64,000 nt of DNA from Leisingera methylohalidivorans DSM 14336 (GTDB lineage Bacteria > Pseudomonadota > Alphaproteobacteria > Rhodobacterales > Rhodobacteraceae): NCBI RefSeq assembly GCF_000511355.1, contig NC_023135.1, positions 1,080,371 to 1,144,370 on the forward strand, given 5' to 3'. This document shows positions 1 through 8,569 of the stretch, piece by piece. Made by a program: the position numbers and the translations under genes. The notes below the pieces were generated by a model. It worked only from the letters and a program-made list of their open reading frames with translations, did no database searches and had not been told where the DNA came from. Positions within the stretch are counted from its first letter, which is position 1. Every line of letters starts with the position of its first letter.

Positions 1-1
1 C

Positions 2-721
2 CAGGAGGTCGTGCGCTATGACGACCGCATCCTGAGCCGCGATATCGACCCGCTGGAAATCACCCCGTCGGACGACCGCCGTCTGGTGGTCGATGCCTTT
101 GCGCGCTACCGCATCGTGGACGTCAACCGGTTCCGTCAGGCAGTTGGCGTCGGCGGTATCGCCACCGCGGAAAACCGTCTGGATTCGATCCTGCGGGCGC
201 AAACCCGGGAGATCCTCGGCTCGGTCAGCTCCAACGATATCCTGTCGTCGGACCGTGCCGCGCTGATGCTGCGGATCCGCAACGGCGCCATTGCCGATGC
301 GCGCGCATTGGGCATTGCCATCATCGACGTGCGGCTGAAGCGCACCGACCTGCCGTCGGAAAACCTGGATGCGACGTTTGAGCGGATGCGGGCCGAGCGT
401 GTGCGCGAAGCCACCGACGAGCGCGCCCGCGGTAACGAGGCGGCGCAGCGGATCCGGGCGCAGGCCGACCGGACCGTGGTCGAGCTGGTGTCCGAAGCGC
501 AGCGCGAAGCCGAGATCATCCGCGGTGAATCGGATGCCGAACGCAACGCGATCTTTGCCCAGGCCTATGGTGCCGACCCGGAGTTCTTTGAATTCTACCG
601 CAGCCTGAACGCCTATTCGAATTCGCTGAAGGCGGGGAATTCCACCATGGTGCTGTCGCCGGACAACGAGTTTTTCAACTACCTGAAATCCTCGAGCGGC
701 AAGCCGCTGGCAGAGCAGTAA
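2..721 (+). CDS. hflC: HflC, membrane protease modulator (5' end outside window)
   Basis: The reading frame is open from the window edge, so the N-terminal signal-anchor and the first part of the SPFH/band-7 domain are missing. The visible part has the rest of the SPFH domain followed by a charged helical stretch (roughly residues 125-190 of what is visible, rich in Glu/Arg/Ala), then the typical C-terminus with the FYRSLNAY element. HflC partners HflK in a membrane-bound periplasmic complex that restrains the FtsH protease. Its stop overlaps the start of the DUF2065 gene (TAATG), and a DegP-type protease follows. This hflK-hflC-DUF2065-degP order is common in alphaproteobacteria. The family assignment is secure; only the 5' boundary is unknown. 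Confidence 0.93.
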   Translation, partial: QEVVRYDDRILSRDIDPLEITPSDDRRLVVDAFARYRIVDVNRFRQAVGVGGIATAENRLDSILRAQTREILGSVSSNDILSSDRAALMLRIRNGAIADARALGIAIIDVRLKRTDLPSENLDATFERMRAERVREATDERARGNEAAQRIRAQADRTVVELVSEAQREAEIIRGESDAERNAIFAQAYGADPEFFEFYRSLNAYSNSLKAGNSTMVLSPDNEFFNYLKSSSGKPLAEQ

Positions 722-915
722 TGGGGTTTATCCTCCTGGCTCTCGGGCTGGTATTGATTGCAGAGGGGCTGGTGTACGCACTGGCCCCTTCGCTTGTGGA
801 GCATCTGCTGGAGATGCTGCGCGCCTTGAGCGAGGCGCAGCGCCGCAATGCCGGGCTGGCGGCGCTGGCGCTGGGTCTGATCCTGGTCTGGCTGGCGTTC
901 CGTTTTGGGGTCTGA
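721..915 (+). CDS. DUF2065 small membrane protein
   Basis: A 64-residue protein made almost entirely of two hydrophobic helices (about residues 1-25 and 43-62) separated by a short amphipathic stretch. Length and pattern fit the DUF2065 (YjeT-like) family of inner-membrane proteins. The ATG shares one base with the hflC stop, so translation is probably coupled. Genes of this family often sit next to hflKC, which suggests a link to the HflKC/FtsH complex, but no biochemical role is established. The assignment rests on size, hydropathy and context. Confidence 0.85.
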   Translation: MGFILLALGLVLIAEGLVYALAPSLVEHLLEMLRALSEAQRRNAGLAALALGLILVWLAFRFGV

Positions 916-943
916 GGCGCCGTTTTCCCCCTAGATTTTCAGC

Positions 944-959
944 GAAACCGTAAGGTTTC
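944..959 (+). terminator. Small hairpin with GNRA-type loop
   Basis: GAAACC and GGTTTC form a perfect 6-bp stem around a GTAA loop, 29 bases after the DUF2065 stop. There is no T-run after it, so it may be an RNA-stability element rather than an intrinsic terminator. Confidence 0.3.
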
Positions 960-1161
960 CCTGCTAGGATGCCCGCAGCAGGACCTGTCCCCGCCCCGTC
1001 CGGGCTGAAAACCCGCTCACAGCGGCTTTATTCCTTGCAACATTTGTTGCGGGGCGGGCGGGAGTTCCTACATTGGGTCCGTAAGGCTCCGCCCGGCGTG
1101 GCCGGCGATTGCGCCGGTCCGGGGCGGATAAGAAGAATGAGAAGTGACAAGGAGTAGATCC

Positions 1162-2655
1162 GTGCAGCCACAGGCAATTGCAATTTCCGGCCGGGCAGGC
1201 AGCAGCAGCGCGATGATGCGCATGATCTGGCTTGCGGTGCTGGCCATGGCGGTCCTGCTGATGCAGGCCGCGGCCGCGATGGCGCGCCCCGAAAGCCTGG
1301 CGCCGCTGGCCAACCAGGTGAGCCCGTCGGTGGTCAACATCACCACCACCACCGTGATCGAGGGCCGCACCGGTCCGCAGGGCATTGTGCCCGAAGGTTC
1401 GCCGTTTGAGGATTTCTTCCGGGAGTTCCAGGACCGCAACGGCAATGGCAACGGCAGCCGCCCGCGCCGGTCCTCGGCGCTGGGGTCGGGTTTTGTGATT
1501 TCCGAGGACGGCTATATCGTCACCAACAACCATGTGATCGAAGGCGCGGATGAGATCGAGATCGAGTTCTTCCCCGGCACCGGCCAGCCCAATGAGCTGT
1601 TGCCGGCCAAGGTGATCGGCACCGATCCCAACACCGATATCGCGCTGTTGAAGGTCGAGGCGCCGGCGCCGCTGAAATACGTCAAGTTCGGCGACAGCGA
1701 CACCGCCCGCGTCGGTGATTGGGTGGTGGCCATGGGCAACCCGCTGGGGCAGGGGTTCTCGCTGTCGGCGGGCATCGTCTCGGCCCGCAACCGCGAGCTT
1801 TCGGGGTCTTATGACGACTACATCCAGACCGATGCGGCGATCAACCGGGGCAACTCCGGCGGGCCGCTGTTCAACATGGATGGCGATGTGGTCGGGGTGA
1901 ACACCGCGATTCTGTCGCCCAATGGCGGCTCCATCGGGATCGGCTTCTCGATGGCCTCCAATGTGGTGGTGAAAGTGGTCGACCAGCTGAAGAAATTCGG
2001 CGAGACGCGCCGCGGCTGGCTGGGTGTGAAGATCCAGGATGTGGATGCGGATCTGGCTGAGGCGATCGGGCTGGACAAGGCCCGCGGCGCGCTGGTGACG
2101 GACGTGCCGGATGGCCCCGCGAAGGACGCCGGGGTGCTGGCCGGCGACGTGATTGTCAGCTTTGACGGCGGCGAGGTGAAGGACACCCGCGGCCTGGTGC
2201 GCCAGGTCGGCAATGCCGAGGTCGGCAAGACCGTGCGGCTGGTGGTCTACCGCGAGGGCAAGACCGAAACCCTGCGGGTGACCCTGGGCCGCCGCGAGGA
2301 TGCCGAGCGCGGACCGTCCAGGCGTCAGGACGGTGATGGCGAGCCGGGCCAGAGCGAAAAGGAATTGCTGGGCCTGTCGGTCGGGGTTCTGACCGACCAG
2401 ATGCGCGGTGAGCTGAATGTGGGCGAAGAGGTCGAAGGACTGGCCATTCTGTCCGTGGACGAGGCATCGGAGGCTTGGGAAAAAGGCCTGCGCGCCGGCG
2501 ATGTGATCACCGAGGCAGGCCAGCAGAAGGTCACCTCGATCAGCGAGCTGGAGGCCCGCGTTGCCGAAGCCAGGGAGGCGGGCCGCAAGTCGCTGCTGCT
2601 GCTGGTGCGCCGCGGCGGCGAGCCGCGTTTCGTGGCGCTGAACCTGGCGGAGTAA
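1162..2655 (+). CDS. degP: DegP/HtrA-family periplasmic serine protease (Do)
   Basis: A periplasmic protease/chaperone that degrades misfolded envelope proteins. I chose the GTG at 1162 because AAGGAG lies 7 bases upstream; an upstream in-frame GTG at 1144 lacks such a site. The protein (497 aa) has a signal sequence (about residues 16-40), a trypsin-like domain with the triad His124, Asp159 and Ser232 (within GNSGG), and two PDZ domains (about 275-365 and 400-490). A Gly/Asn/Arg-rich loop near residues 90-105 is typical of the LA loop of Do proteases. It lies 246 bases after the DUF2065 gene and is followed by a clear terminator, so it may have its own promoter. Exact orthology (DegP, DegQ or MucD) cannot be fixed by eye. 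Confidence 0.95.
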   Translation: MQPQAIAISGRAGSSSAMMRMIWLAVLAMAVLLMQAAAAMARPESLAPLANQVSPSVVNITTTTVIEGRTGPQGIVPEGSPFEDFFREFQDRNGNGNGSRPRRSSALGSGFVISEDGYIVTNNHVIEGADEIEIEFFPGTGQPNELLPAKVIGTDPNTDIALLKVEAPAPLKYVKFGDSDTARVGDWVVAMGNPLGQGFSLSAGIVSARNRELSGSYDDYIQTDAAINRGNSGGPLFNMDGDVVGVNTAILSPNGGSIGIGFSMASNVVVKVVDQLKKFGETRRGWLGVKIQDVDADLAEAIGLDKARGALVTDVPDGPAKDAGVLAGDVIVSFDGGEVKDTRGLVRQVGNAEVGKTVRLVVYREGKTETLRVTLGRREDAERGPSRRQDGDGEPGQSEKELLGLSVGVLTDQMRGELNVGEEVEGLAILSVDEASEAWEKGLRAGDVITEAGQQKVTSISELEARVAEAREAGRKSLLLLVRRGGEPRFVALNLAE

Positions 2656-2687
2656 CGCGCTGCAGGCCGATCCTGTTCAACCTGTCA

Positions 2688-2714
2688 AAGGCCGGGCCTC
2701 TGCCCGGCCTTTTT
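2688..2714 (+). terminator. Intrinsic terminator after degP
   Basis: AAAGGCCGGG and CCCGGCCTTT form a GC-rich stem with a short CCTCTG loop, ending in a T-run. It begins 32 bases after the protease stop codon. Confidence 0.85.
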
Positions 2715-3012
2715 CCGTTCCCGCAATTGGGTATGCGCGTTGAGGCAGGCGGTAAAAACCCTGGAGGGCACCCTAGGGCCGCCGCGGGGCGCTAAGCGGG
2801 ATATTGCGTGAGGTCCGGGACCGGTCCCGGAAAGGGGAAGAGCCATGCGCTGGCGGGCGCATGGCTCTTTTGGGATAGGCAGCCAATGGGATGGAACGGA
2901 TAATGGCTGTCTGTTTCCGGTTATTGCCGGATGCCGCCAAAGGTTCTGTGACCGGGATTACAGAACAGGGCTTTTCGTGCGGATTTTCCGGGAAATTGCG
3001 CTGCGGGGGCGG
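2715..3012. other. Intergenic stretch with a palindrome and a strong hairpin; no gene seen
   Basis: No frame here reads like a protein. It holds a perfect 18-bp palindrome at 2814-2831 (TCCGGGACC and its complement), then a second strong hairpin at 2838-2871. Downstream genes converge on it: degP from the left and the Crp-family gene from the right. Confidence 0.5.
2838..2871 (+). terminator. Strong hairpin, probable terminator (possibly of a small RNA)
   Basis: AAGAGCCATGCGC at 2838-2850 and its exact complement at 2857-2869 form a 13-bp stem with a 6-base loop, ending in TTTT on the plus strand. The degP terminator already lies 125 bases upstream, so on the plus strand it has no obvious gene to serve. 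It may also end Crp-family transcription on the minus strand, although the T-run is weaker in that direction. Confidence 0.7.
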
Positions 3013-3681
3013 TCAGATCGAATCCGGCCCGGCCAGCACTGCCAGTTCCGCGCGGTCCAGGATCTGCACGCCGCCGCGGCTGATGCTGACCAGGCCGCTG
3101 CGTTTCCAGGCGGCCAGGGTTTTTGAAACCGCCTCGCGGGTGGCGCCGACAAACTCCGCCAGCTCGGCCTGCGACAGGGCAATCCGGCCATCGCGGCCCT
3201 CGGGGGCCAGATACAGCAATTTGCGCGCCAGCCGCACCGGCATCGGCAGGAACACCTGCTCGTTCAGCTGGGTGTTCATCCAGCGCATCCGCTGGCCGGC
3301 CAGCCGCAGCAGGTCGGCGGCCAGATCGGGATACTGGCGGATCTGATCCAGCACGTCGCGGCTGCGCAGGCGCAGCACCCGGCTGGGTTCGGCGGCGATG
3401 GCGGTGGCGGTGCGTTCGCCGGGGTCGAACAGGGTGATCTCGCCGAACACGGCGCCGGGGCGCATCATGTCGAGCGACAGTTTGCGGCCCGAGGCAGAGA
3501 GCACCGAAAATTCCAGCGCCCCCTCGGCGATCGCATAAAGCGCATCGCCCGCATCGCCCTGTTCAAACAGCACCTCGCCCTGGCGCAGGCGCACGTCCGC
3601 GGCCTGGCTTTCCAGCATCCGGCGCAGCGGGCCGGAGGCGCCGGAAAGAAAGCCGGTATCGGGCAGGCGGGTTGTCAGCAT
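3013..3681 (-). CDS. Crp/Fnr-family transcriptional regulator
   Basis: A 222-residue protein with an N-terminal cyclic-nucleotide-type beta-barrel (about 15-130, including GEVLFEQGDAGDALYAIAEG and the PGAVFGEITLFD turn), a dimerisation helix, and a C-terminal winged helix-turn-helix (about 165-215; LSQAELAEFVGATREAVSKT). The N-terminus lacks the cysteine cluster of oxygen-sensing FNR/FnrL, so an iron-sulphur sensor is unlikely and the effector is unknown. The ATG at 3681 is preceded by an AAAGAGA ribosome-binding site. A TTG two codons further upstream lies too close to that site to be used. It stands alone on its strand, so its targets cannot be read from context. Confidence 0.9.
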   Translation of the reverse strand: MLTTRLPDTGFLSGASGPLRRMLESQAADVRLRQGEVLFEQGDAGDALYAIAEGALEFSVLSASGRKLSLDMMRPGAVFGEITLFDPGERTATAIAAEPSRVLRLRSRDVLDQIRQYPDLAADLLRLAGQRMRWMNTQLNEQVFLPMPVRLARKLLYLAPEGRDGRIALSQAELAEFVGATREAVSKTLAAWKRSGLVSISRGGVQILDRAELAVLAGPDSI

Positions 3682-3769
3682 GGCCAAATCTCTTTGCGTC
3701 AGGTGCCCAGTCCGGCGGACCTTAGCAGAGCCATGGGCTCCGGGGAACCGGGGAACTGAACCGGTTGGT

Positions 3770-4291
3770 TCAGCCCGCCACGGCGATCAGTCCCAGCCTG
3801 CGGGCGGAGGTGAGCGTCAGGGTGCCGCTGTCCAGCCCCAGCGGGGCCTGATAGCGTTGCACGGCCGTGCGGGTGGCGGCGTCCATCTGTCCGTGAACCG
3901 GTCCGCGGTAGATCCCGCGGACGGCCAGGGCGCGCTGGAGTGTCCGGATAAAGTCCGGCGTCATCATGGCGGGGCAGGGGATTTCTATCCAGTGCTTCTG
4001 CCGCGGCTGCACGATCTGCTGGCGGGTCTCGGTGCGGAAGACGGCGGGGCGGGTGACCCGGCCGCTGCTGTCGGTTTGCGCCGGCTGTGCCTGCACCTGG
4101 CTGGTGACGGTTTCGATGACGGCGGGCGAGATGTGCTTGCTCCAGCAGGTGCCGGGCGGCGCGCCCGGCGGGGCATAGCGTCCGGCGCGGGACACGTCGC
4201 CGCCGGGCGGCGGCTGGACGCAGGCCGCCAGCACCGCCAGCAGCAGCCCGGGCCAGACCCGGCGGCTGGTTTCGAATATGCTCGGCGTCAT
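3770..4291 (-). CDS. Lipoprotein with C-terminal peptidoglycan-binding domain
   Basis: A 173-residue protein with a lipoprotein signal peptide: basic N-region, hydrophobic core and a VLAAC lipobox with Cys24 as the lipidation site. A Pro/Gly-rich linker and an uncharacterised middle segment (about 45-105, with the repeated form TETRQQIV) precede a PG_binding_1-like helical repeat at about 108-170 (TPDFIRTLQRALAVRGIYRGPVHG type). It is probably anchored to a membrane and bound to the cell wall. No enzymatic motif is visible. It could be a structural cell-wall lipoprotein. The Crp-family gene lies 88 bases away on the same strand. Confidence 0.75.
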   Translation of the reverse strand: MTPSIFETSRRVWPGLLLAVLAACVQPPPGGDVSRAGRYAPPGAPPGTCWSKHISPAVIETVTSQVQAQPAQTDSSGRVTRPAVFRTETRQQIVQPRQKHWIEIPCPAMMTPDFIRTLQRALAVRGIYRGPVHGQMDAATRTAVQRYQAPLGLDSGTLTLTSARRLGLIAVAG

Positions 4292-4364
4292 GCCCGGATG
4301 CCTTTGTCACTGTGACTTTGCCGGCGCGCATGTCCGTTCCAGGCGCCGGTGCTTTGACGGCAGG

Positions 4365-4817
4365 TTAGCCCAGTTCCGGCCCCTGCGCAAAGGCGGGATC
4401 ATCCCGGCGGCCTTGTTCCGCCAGCAACAGGTCCAGCATCGGCGAAATATCCTCAACCGTCTCGGCAATCACATGGGTGACGGCATGCGCCCGCTGCAGC
4501 CGGCCGGTGACGCGCAAGAGCCGGCCCGAGATCACCGCCCGGCGGAACGCCTCGTAGATCTTGCGCCAGACGATCACGTTGACGGTGCCGGTTTCATCCT
4601 CAAGGGTGACAAAAATCACCCCCTTGGCGGTGCCGGGACGCTGGCGCAGGATCACCAGCCCGGCCACGGTGATGCGGGCGTTCCGGGGCGGCTCCTGCAG
4701 CCGGGCCGCAGGCAGGCAGTGCGGCGGCTGCGGCCAGGGCTGTGAGCGGTGCCCGCCCGCAGCGCAGGCTGCGGCGGGGGCGGGACCGGGGGCGGGGGGT
4801 GAGGCGGCGGCTGGCAT
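4365..4817 (-). pseudogene. dnaE2: Remnant of error-prone DNA polymerase DnaE2 (C-terminal OB-fold only)
   Basis: Residues about 47-128 of this 150-residue frame match the OB-fold near the C-terminus of DnaE2/ImuC (key stretch VILRQRPGTAKGVIFVTLED, then GRLLRVTGRLQR). The polymerase, PHP and helix-hairpin-helix parts of a protein of over 1,000 residues are absent. The first 45 residues are a Pro/Ala-rich stretch that I do not recognise, and the C-terminal tail also departs from the family. No imuA or imuB is nearby. An SOS box lies 38 bases upstream of the ATG, as expected for the start of an imuA-imuB-dnaE2 operon, so a large internal deletion that joined the promoter to the 3' end is the simplest reading. 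The frame is open and could still make a stand-alone OB-fold protein, but I see only a weak, distant AAGG ribosome-binding site. Confidence 0.75.
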
Positions 4818-4854
4818 GAGGAAAACGGCCTTGCGGTTGAAAAATATCCGGAGT

Positions 4855-4869
4855 GAACAAATATAGAAC
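4855..4869 (-). promoter_or_regulatory. LexA (SOS) box, alphaproteobacterial type
   Basis: GAAC-N7-GAAC (GTTC-N7-GTTC on the minus strand) matches the direct-repeat LexA box of Rhodobacter-type alphaproteobacteria exactly, including spacing. It lies 38 bases upstream of the DnaE2-remnant ATG and 113 bases upstream of the ferredoxin gene on the other strand. Confidence 0.75.
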
Positions 4870-4874
4870 ATTGA

Positions 4875-5306
<432 letters not shown>

Positions 5307-6274
5307 TGATCGCAGGGGCAGCGGCGCGGCGTCTGAGGATGCGCGCCCGGCCCCGTTCCGCCCGCCGCGCAGGGCAGGTGCAGTGCCTGGGGCCGCTGGC
5401 AGCGCAGGGCTGGTCTGCGGACCGGCCGCTGCGCAACGGGCCTCCGCAGGCCTTGGCTCCGCGCCGGGTCGGGCAGCCGGAATCCTCTCATCCGCATACA
5501 CCGGTCCGGCCCTGCGTTATGCACATGGGAGCCCGGGGGGTGAGGCTGACTGGTCCGGGCTGCCGCTTTGGCCGGCCGGGCAGGACGGCAAGGTTTGGGG
5601 GTTTGAAACCGTATTGCCCGGGATCGCGTCTGTGAAGACCTGCCGCCGCGTCTGGCGGACTTGACCCGCAACGGCAGGCTGGATGCGGTGATGGTGGCCG
5701 AAACCGATGTGAGCCTTGGCGCCGTGCCGGGCTTGCATGGCGCAGCGGGCAAGATCGCCGGAACACCGCATACCGGCCACAGCAACCGCCAGCCGGCCCG
5801 GGCTGATCAATCAACGGACCGGCCAGGGCTTCATCACCTCCGGCATCCGCATCACCTCCGGCATCCGCAAATGCGGGCAGGGGCCGGAGCTGATGACGGC
5901 CGGCGGCGATGGGCGCCGGATCATCGCATCGCGTCTGCACAACGGCGCAATCTACCAGCCGGGACATCGGCCCGTTCCAATAGGGACACGGGGCTGCAGG
6001 CCGCACTGGCCTGCGGCGGAACCCTGGCCTGCGGCGCGCAGGGCGCGGCGCCGGGCCCAACTGTGAAGGGCCTCCGCCAGGATGGGCCGGAACCGGCGGG
6101 AGTGCCTGCCGCCCTGGCAGCCCGGACAGCCCGGACAGCCAGGCCTGCTGCGCCGCGGCTTGCCCGGTTTTTGCGCGGTGTTTCAGATTTATTCATCCCC
6201 TTCGGGTTACCTTGCCCCTGACGAGCGGCGCCAGGCGTTTACCTGCCTGAGCCGGTTTTACAGGAGACAGGCGC
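5307..6274. other. Gene-poor stretch of 968 bases, perhaps decayed sequence
   Basis: Open frames exist on both strands because the DNA is very GC-rich, but none has family similarity, a ribosome-binding site or typical composition; they are rich in Arg, Pro and Gly like random GC-rich frames. Short peptide-like pieces in different plus-strand frames (about 5480-5660 and 5660-5760) could be a frameshifted remnant, but I cannot name a parent gene. It holds an 18-bp tandem duplication at 5832-5867. Confidence 0.5.
5832..5867. repeat. Perfect tandem duplication of 18 bp
   Basis: The unit CATCACCTCCGGCATCCG occurs twice with no spacer (5832-5849 and 5850-5867). It lies in the gene-poor stretch and probably arose by replication slippage. 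Confidence 0.9.
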
Positions 6275-8038
6275 GTGAGCTTTACACCCTATGTGTTGGG
6301 CACCGGTATCAGCGGGTGGACCTTCCTGCAGCGGACCCGCGACCAGCAGCAGGAAATCTATGAGAAGTCGCCGGTCATCGACCGGACGGTGCAGTACTTC
6401 AATCAGAGAATCACCAGCGTTGAGACACCGGACCAGCTGCTGGATGACTACAAACTGCTGACCGTGACGCTGGGCGCCTTTGGCCTGGACGAGGATATCG
6501 GCAACAGGGCGTTCATCAAGAAGGTGCTTGAATCCGATATCAGCGACCCGGGCTCCTTTGCGAACCGGCTCAACGACAGCCGGTATCAATCGCTGGCGGA
6601 AACCTTTGGCTTCAACAGCCCGGATGGCCCGTCGCTTCCCAGCGCCAAGGCCGGCGCTGAATTTGCCAGTGTCGCCTCGCCGGATGATTTGCTGGCAAAC
6701 GGCACCCTGCTGCGCAAGGCGCTTGCCAACGTGGGAATGGAAGAGTTCGAGAAAAATCAGTTCTTTCTGCAGAAAGTGCTGGAATCCGACCTGGGAGATC
6801 CGGAGTCCTTTGTCAACAAGCTGAGTAATCCCAAATATGCCGAGTTTGCCCGGCAATTCAGTTTCAATACGCCGCCGGTGTATGAAAACAGCATCCAGGC
6901 GCTGGTCGGGGAATTCAACGAGCACGCCGAAGGCCTGGCAAGCGCGGATGACCTGCTGGGGGATGAAAATCTTCTGCAGGCCGTCGTCGATACCTTTGAT
7001 CTGGAACGCACCAGCCCCGATTTCCTGCGCCGGGTTCTGAATTCTGATACCACCGATCCGGACTCCTTTGTGAACCAGCTGGAGGACAAAAGATATCTTG
7101 CTGTTTCCAAGGCGTTTGGATTCGGCTGGCCGGATATCAATGCGATGACCGATCCGGATGAGCTGTTGTCGAACCCGGAGGTGCTGGAGCATGCGCTGGA
7201 TACATTCGGGCTGTATGGCAGGGATGAGGACGAGCTGCGCCAGATTTTGGAATCGGATTTGTCCGATCCGGACTCCTATGTGAATCAGCCCGAAAATTCA
7301 GCCTATTACGACTTTGCCGACGCGTTTCAGAACGGCTGGCCGGATTATGTCAGCAAGATGAAGGTGTTCTCCGATGAAATCACCGGCAAGCTGGGCACCT
7401 TTACAGATCCGCGGGAATTGGTTTTTGATTCAAGCCTGTTTGAAGCGACGCTGGATATCTTCGGCCAAAGCAAACGGAACCTGGATTTCGACACTGTGAT
7501 CCGCGCATTTGAATCCGACCTGTCGTCCAGCACGTCATACGCCAACCTGCATTACGATACCGGTTTGAAAGCCATGGCGTATGCGTTCTCCTTCAACGGC
7601 GGGGACACCGGCCGCGAGTATCCGGAAGATTTTGCCGGGCAGATTTCCGAGCTTTACACCACCCGCCAGTTTGAAATTGAGATCGGCGAGAGCGATCCGA
7701 ACATGCGGCTGGCGCTGGCTTTTGAGCGCGAGCTGCAAACCGTTGCGGATGCAGGCGGCAGCGAGAACGCCCATTGGTACGGCATCATCGGCTCGCCGCC
7801 GCTGAAAACGGTATTCGAAACCGCATTGGCGCTGCCGTCGAGTTTCGGCCAGCTGGACGTGGACCGGCAGGTCGAGGAGATGAAGGAGCGCTCGTTTTCC
7901 GTATTCGGAACCACCCATCCGGCGGATCTTCTCGAGGATGCAAAACTGGATGATTTCCGTAACAGGTTCCTCATGCTGGCGGATCTCAACGGGTCTGGGA
8001 ACTCTGGCTTCAGCGATCCGATTCTGGCGCTGTTCTGA
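6275..8038 (+). CDS. DUF1217 multi-repeat protein (flagellum-associated family)
   Basis: A 587-residue protein built of about five copies of a DUF1217-like unit of 65-100 residues, each carrying a form of LLxDxxLLxxxLxxFGL, then F(L/I)xKVLESDLSDPxSFVNxL and YxxxAxAFGF. The copies begin near residues 45, 132, 227, 292 and 375; the last is more divergent and runs into a C-terminal region of about 150 residues with LALAFERELQ and WYGIIGSPPL. DUF1217 proteins are usually found in alphaproteobacterial flagellar clusters and have no defined biochemistry. No flagellar gene is in this window, so this is an orphan member. The GTG start at 6275 has AGGAGA about 8 bases upstream. No signal peptide is seen. 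Confidence 0.85.
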   Translation: MSFTPYVLGTGISGWTFLQRTRDQQQEIYEKSPVIDRTVQYFNQRITSVETPDQLLDDYKLLTVTLGAFGLDEDIGNRAFIKKVLESDISDPGSFANRLNDSRYQSLAETFGFNSPDGPSLPSAKAGAEFASVASPDDLLANGTLLRKALANVGMEEFEKNQFFLQKVLESDLGDPESFVNKLSNPKYAEFARQFSFNTPPVYENSIQALVGEFNEHAEGLASADDLLGDENLLQAVVDTFDLERTSPDFLRRVLNSDTTDPDSFVNQLEDKRYLAVSKAFGFGWPDINAMTDPDELLSNPEVLEHALDTFGLYGRDEDELRQILESDLSDPDSYVNQPENSAYYDFADAFQNGWPDYVSKMKVFSDEITGKLGTFTDPRELVFDSSLFEATLDIFGQSKRNLDFDTVIRAFESDLSSSTSYANLHYDTGLKAMAYAFSFNGGDTGREYPEDFAGQISELYTTRQFEIEIGESDPNMRLALAFERELQTVADAGGSENAHWYGIIGSPPLKTVFETALALPSSFGQLDVDRQVEEMKERSFSVFGTTHPADLLEDAKLDDFRNRFLMLADLNGSGNSGFSDPILALF

Positions 8039-8101
8039 CCCGGCGGATGCGCTTTGGCCTGAGGCACAGCAAACCGCACCGCCCGGCATCGCAGGGGCGC
8101 G

Positions 8102-8569
8102 CTATAGCGTCAATCGCATGGTGATGTTCGTCACCCTGCTGCAGCCGGGATGGGAACCTTCTGCGGTCTTGGCAAATCCCAGCCGGGCGAACAGGCGGTG
8201 GTTTTCCACCAGTTCGATCCGCGTCTGCAACTCAAGCGCAGGCAGGCCCAGATCCCTGGCGCGCTGTGCCGCCAGGTCCACCATCCGCCTGCCCAGGCCA
8301 GATCCCCGGCGGGCGGGATCAACTGCCAGCTTGCCAAGGTGCAGGCAGTCTGCCTGCGGCATCAGGAAGATGCAGGCCGCGGGCGGGCTGCCGGCGGCCC
8401 AGATCTCGCCGCCAGCGCGGCAATGCTCCGCCATGCCGCCGACTGTCAGCCGGTGCATGGAAGAGGGCGGATCAATGCGCCCGTCCATATAGGCAAAGCT
8501 GCGCTGGATCAGGGCCAGCACCTCGGCAAGCAGCGGATCGTCAGCGCTGAGTCTGCGGGGCAGTTTCAA
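8102..8569 (-). CDS. GNAT-family N-acetyltransferase
   Basis: A 155-residue enzyme of the acetyl-CoA-dependent GNAT superfamily. The acetyl-CoA-binding core is clear: LGKLAVDPARRGSGLGRRMV at about residues 85-105, preceded by strand beta-4 (CIFLMPQADCLHLGKLAV). The TTG at 8569 is the most likely start because GGGAGG lies 8 bases upstream and the protein begins naturally there; the frame continues 5' without similarity. The substrate (a small amine, an antibiotic or a protein N-terminus) cannot be told from sequence. purD lies on the same strand 336 bases upstream. Confidence 0.88.
   Translation of the reverse strand: MKLPRRLSADDPLLAEVLALIQRSFAYMDGRIDPPSSMHRLTVGGMAEHCRAGGEIWAAGSPPAACIFLMPQADCLHLGKLAVDPARRGSGLGRRMVDLAAQRARDLGLPALELQTRIELVENHRLFARLGFAKTAEGSHPGCSRVTNITMRLTL

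Noticed and set aside
3013..3681. Calling the Crp-family regulator FnrL
   Set aside because: The N-terminus lacks the Cys cluster needed for a [4Fe-4S] oxygen sensor.
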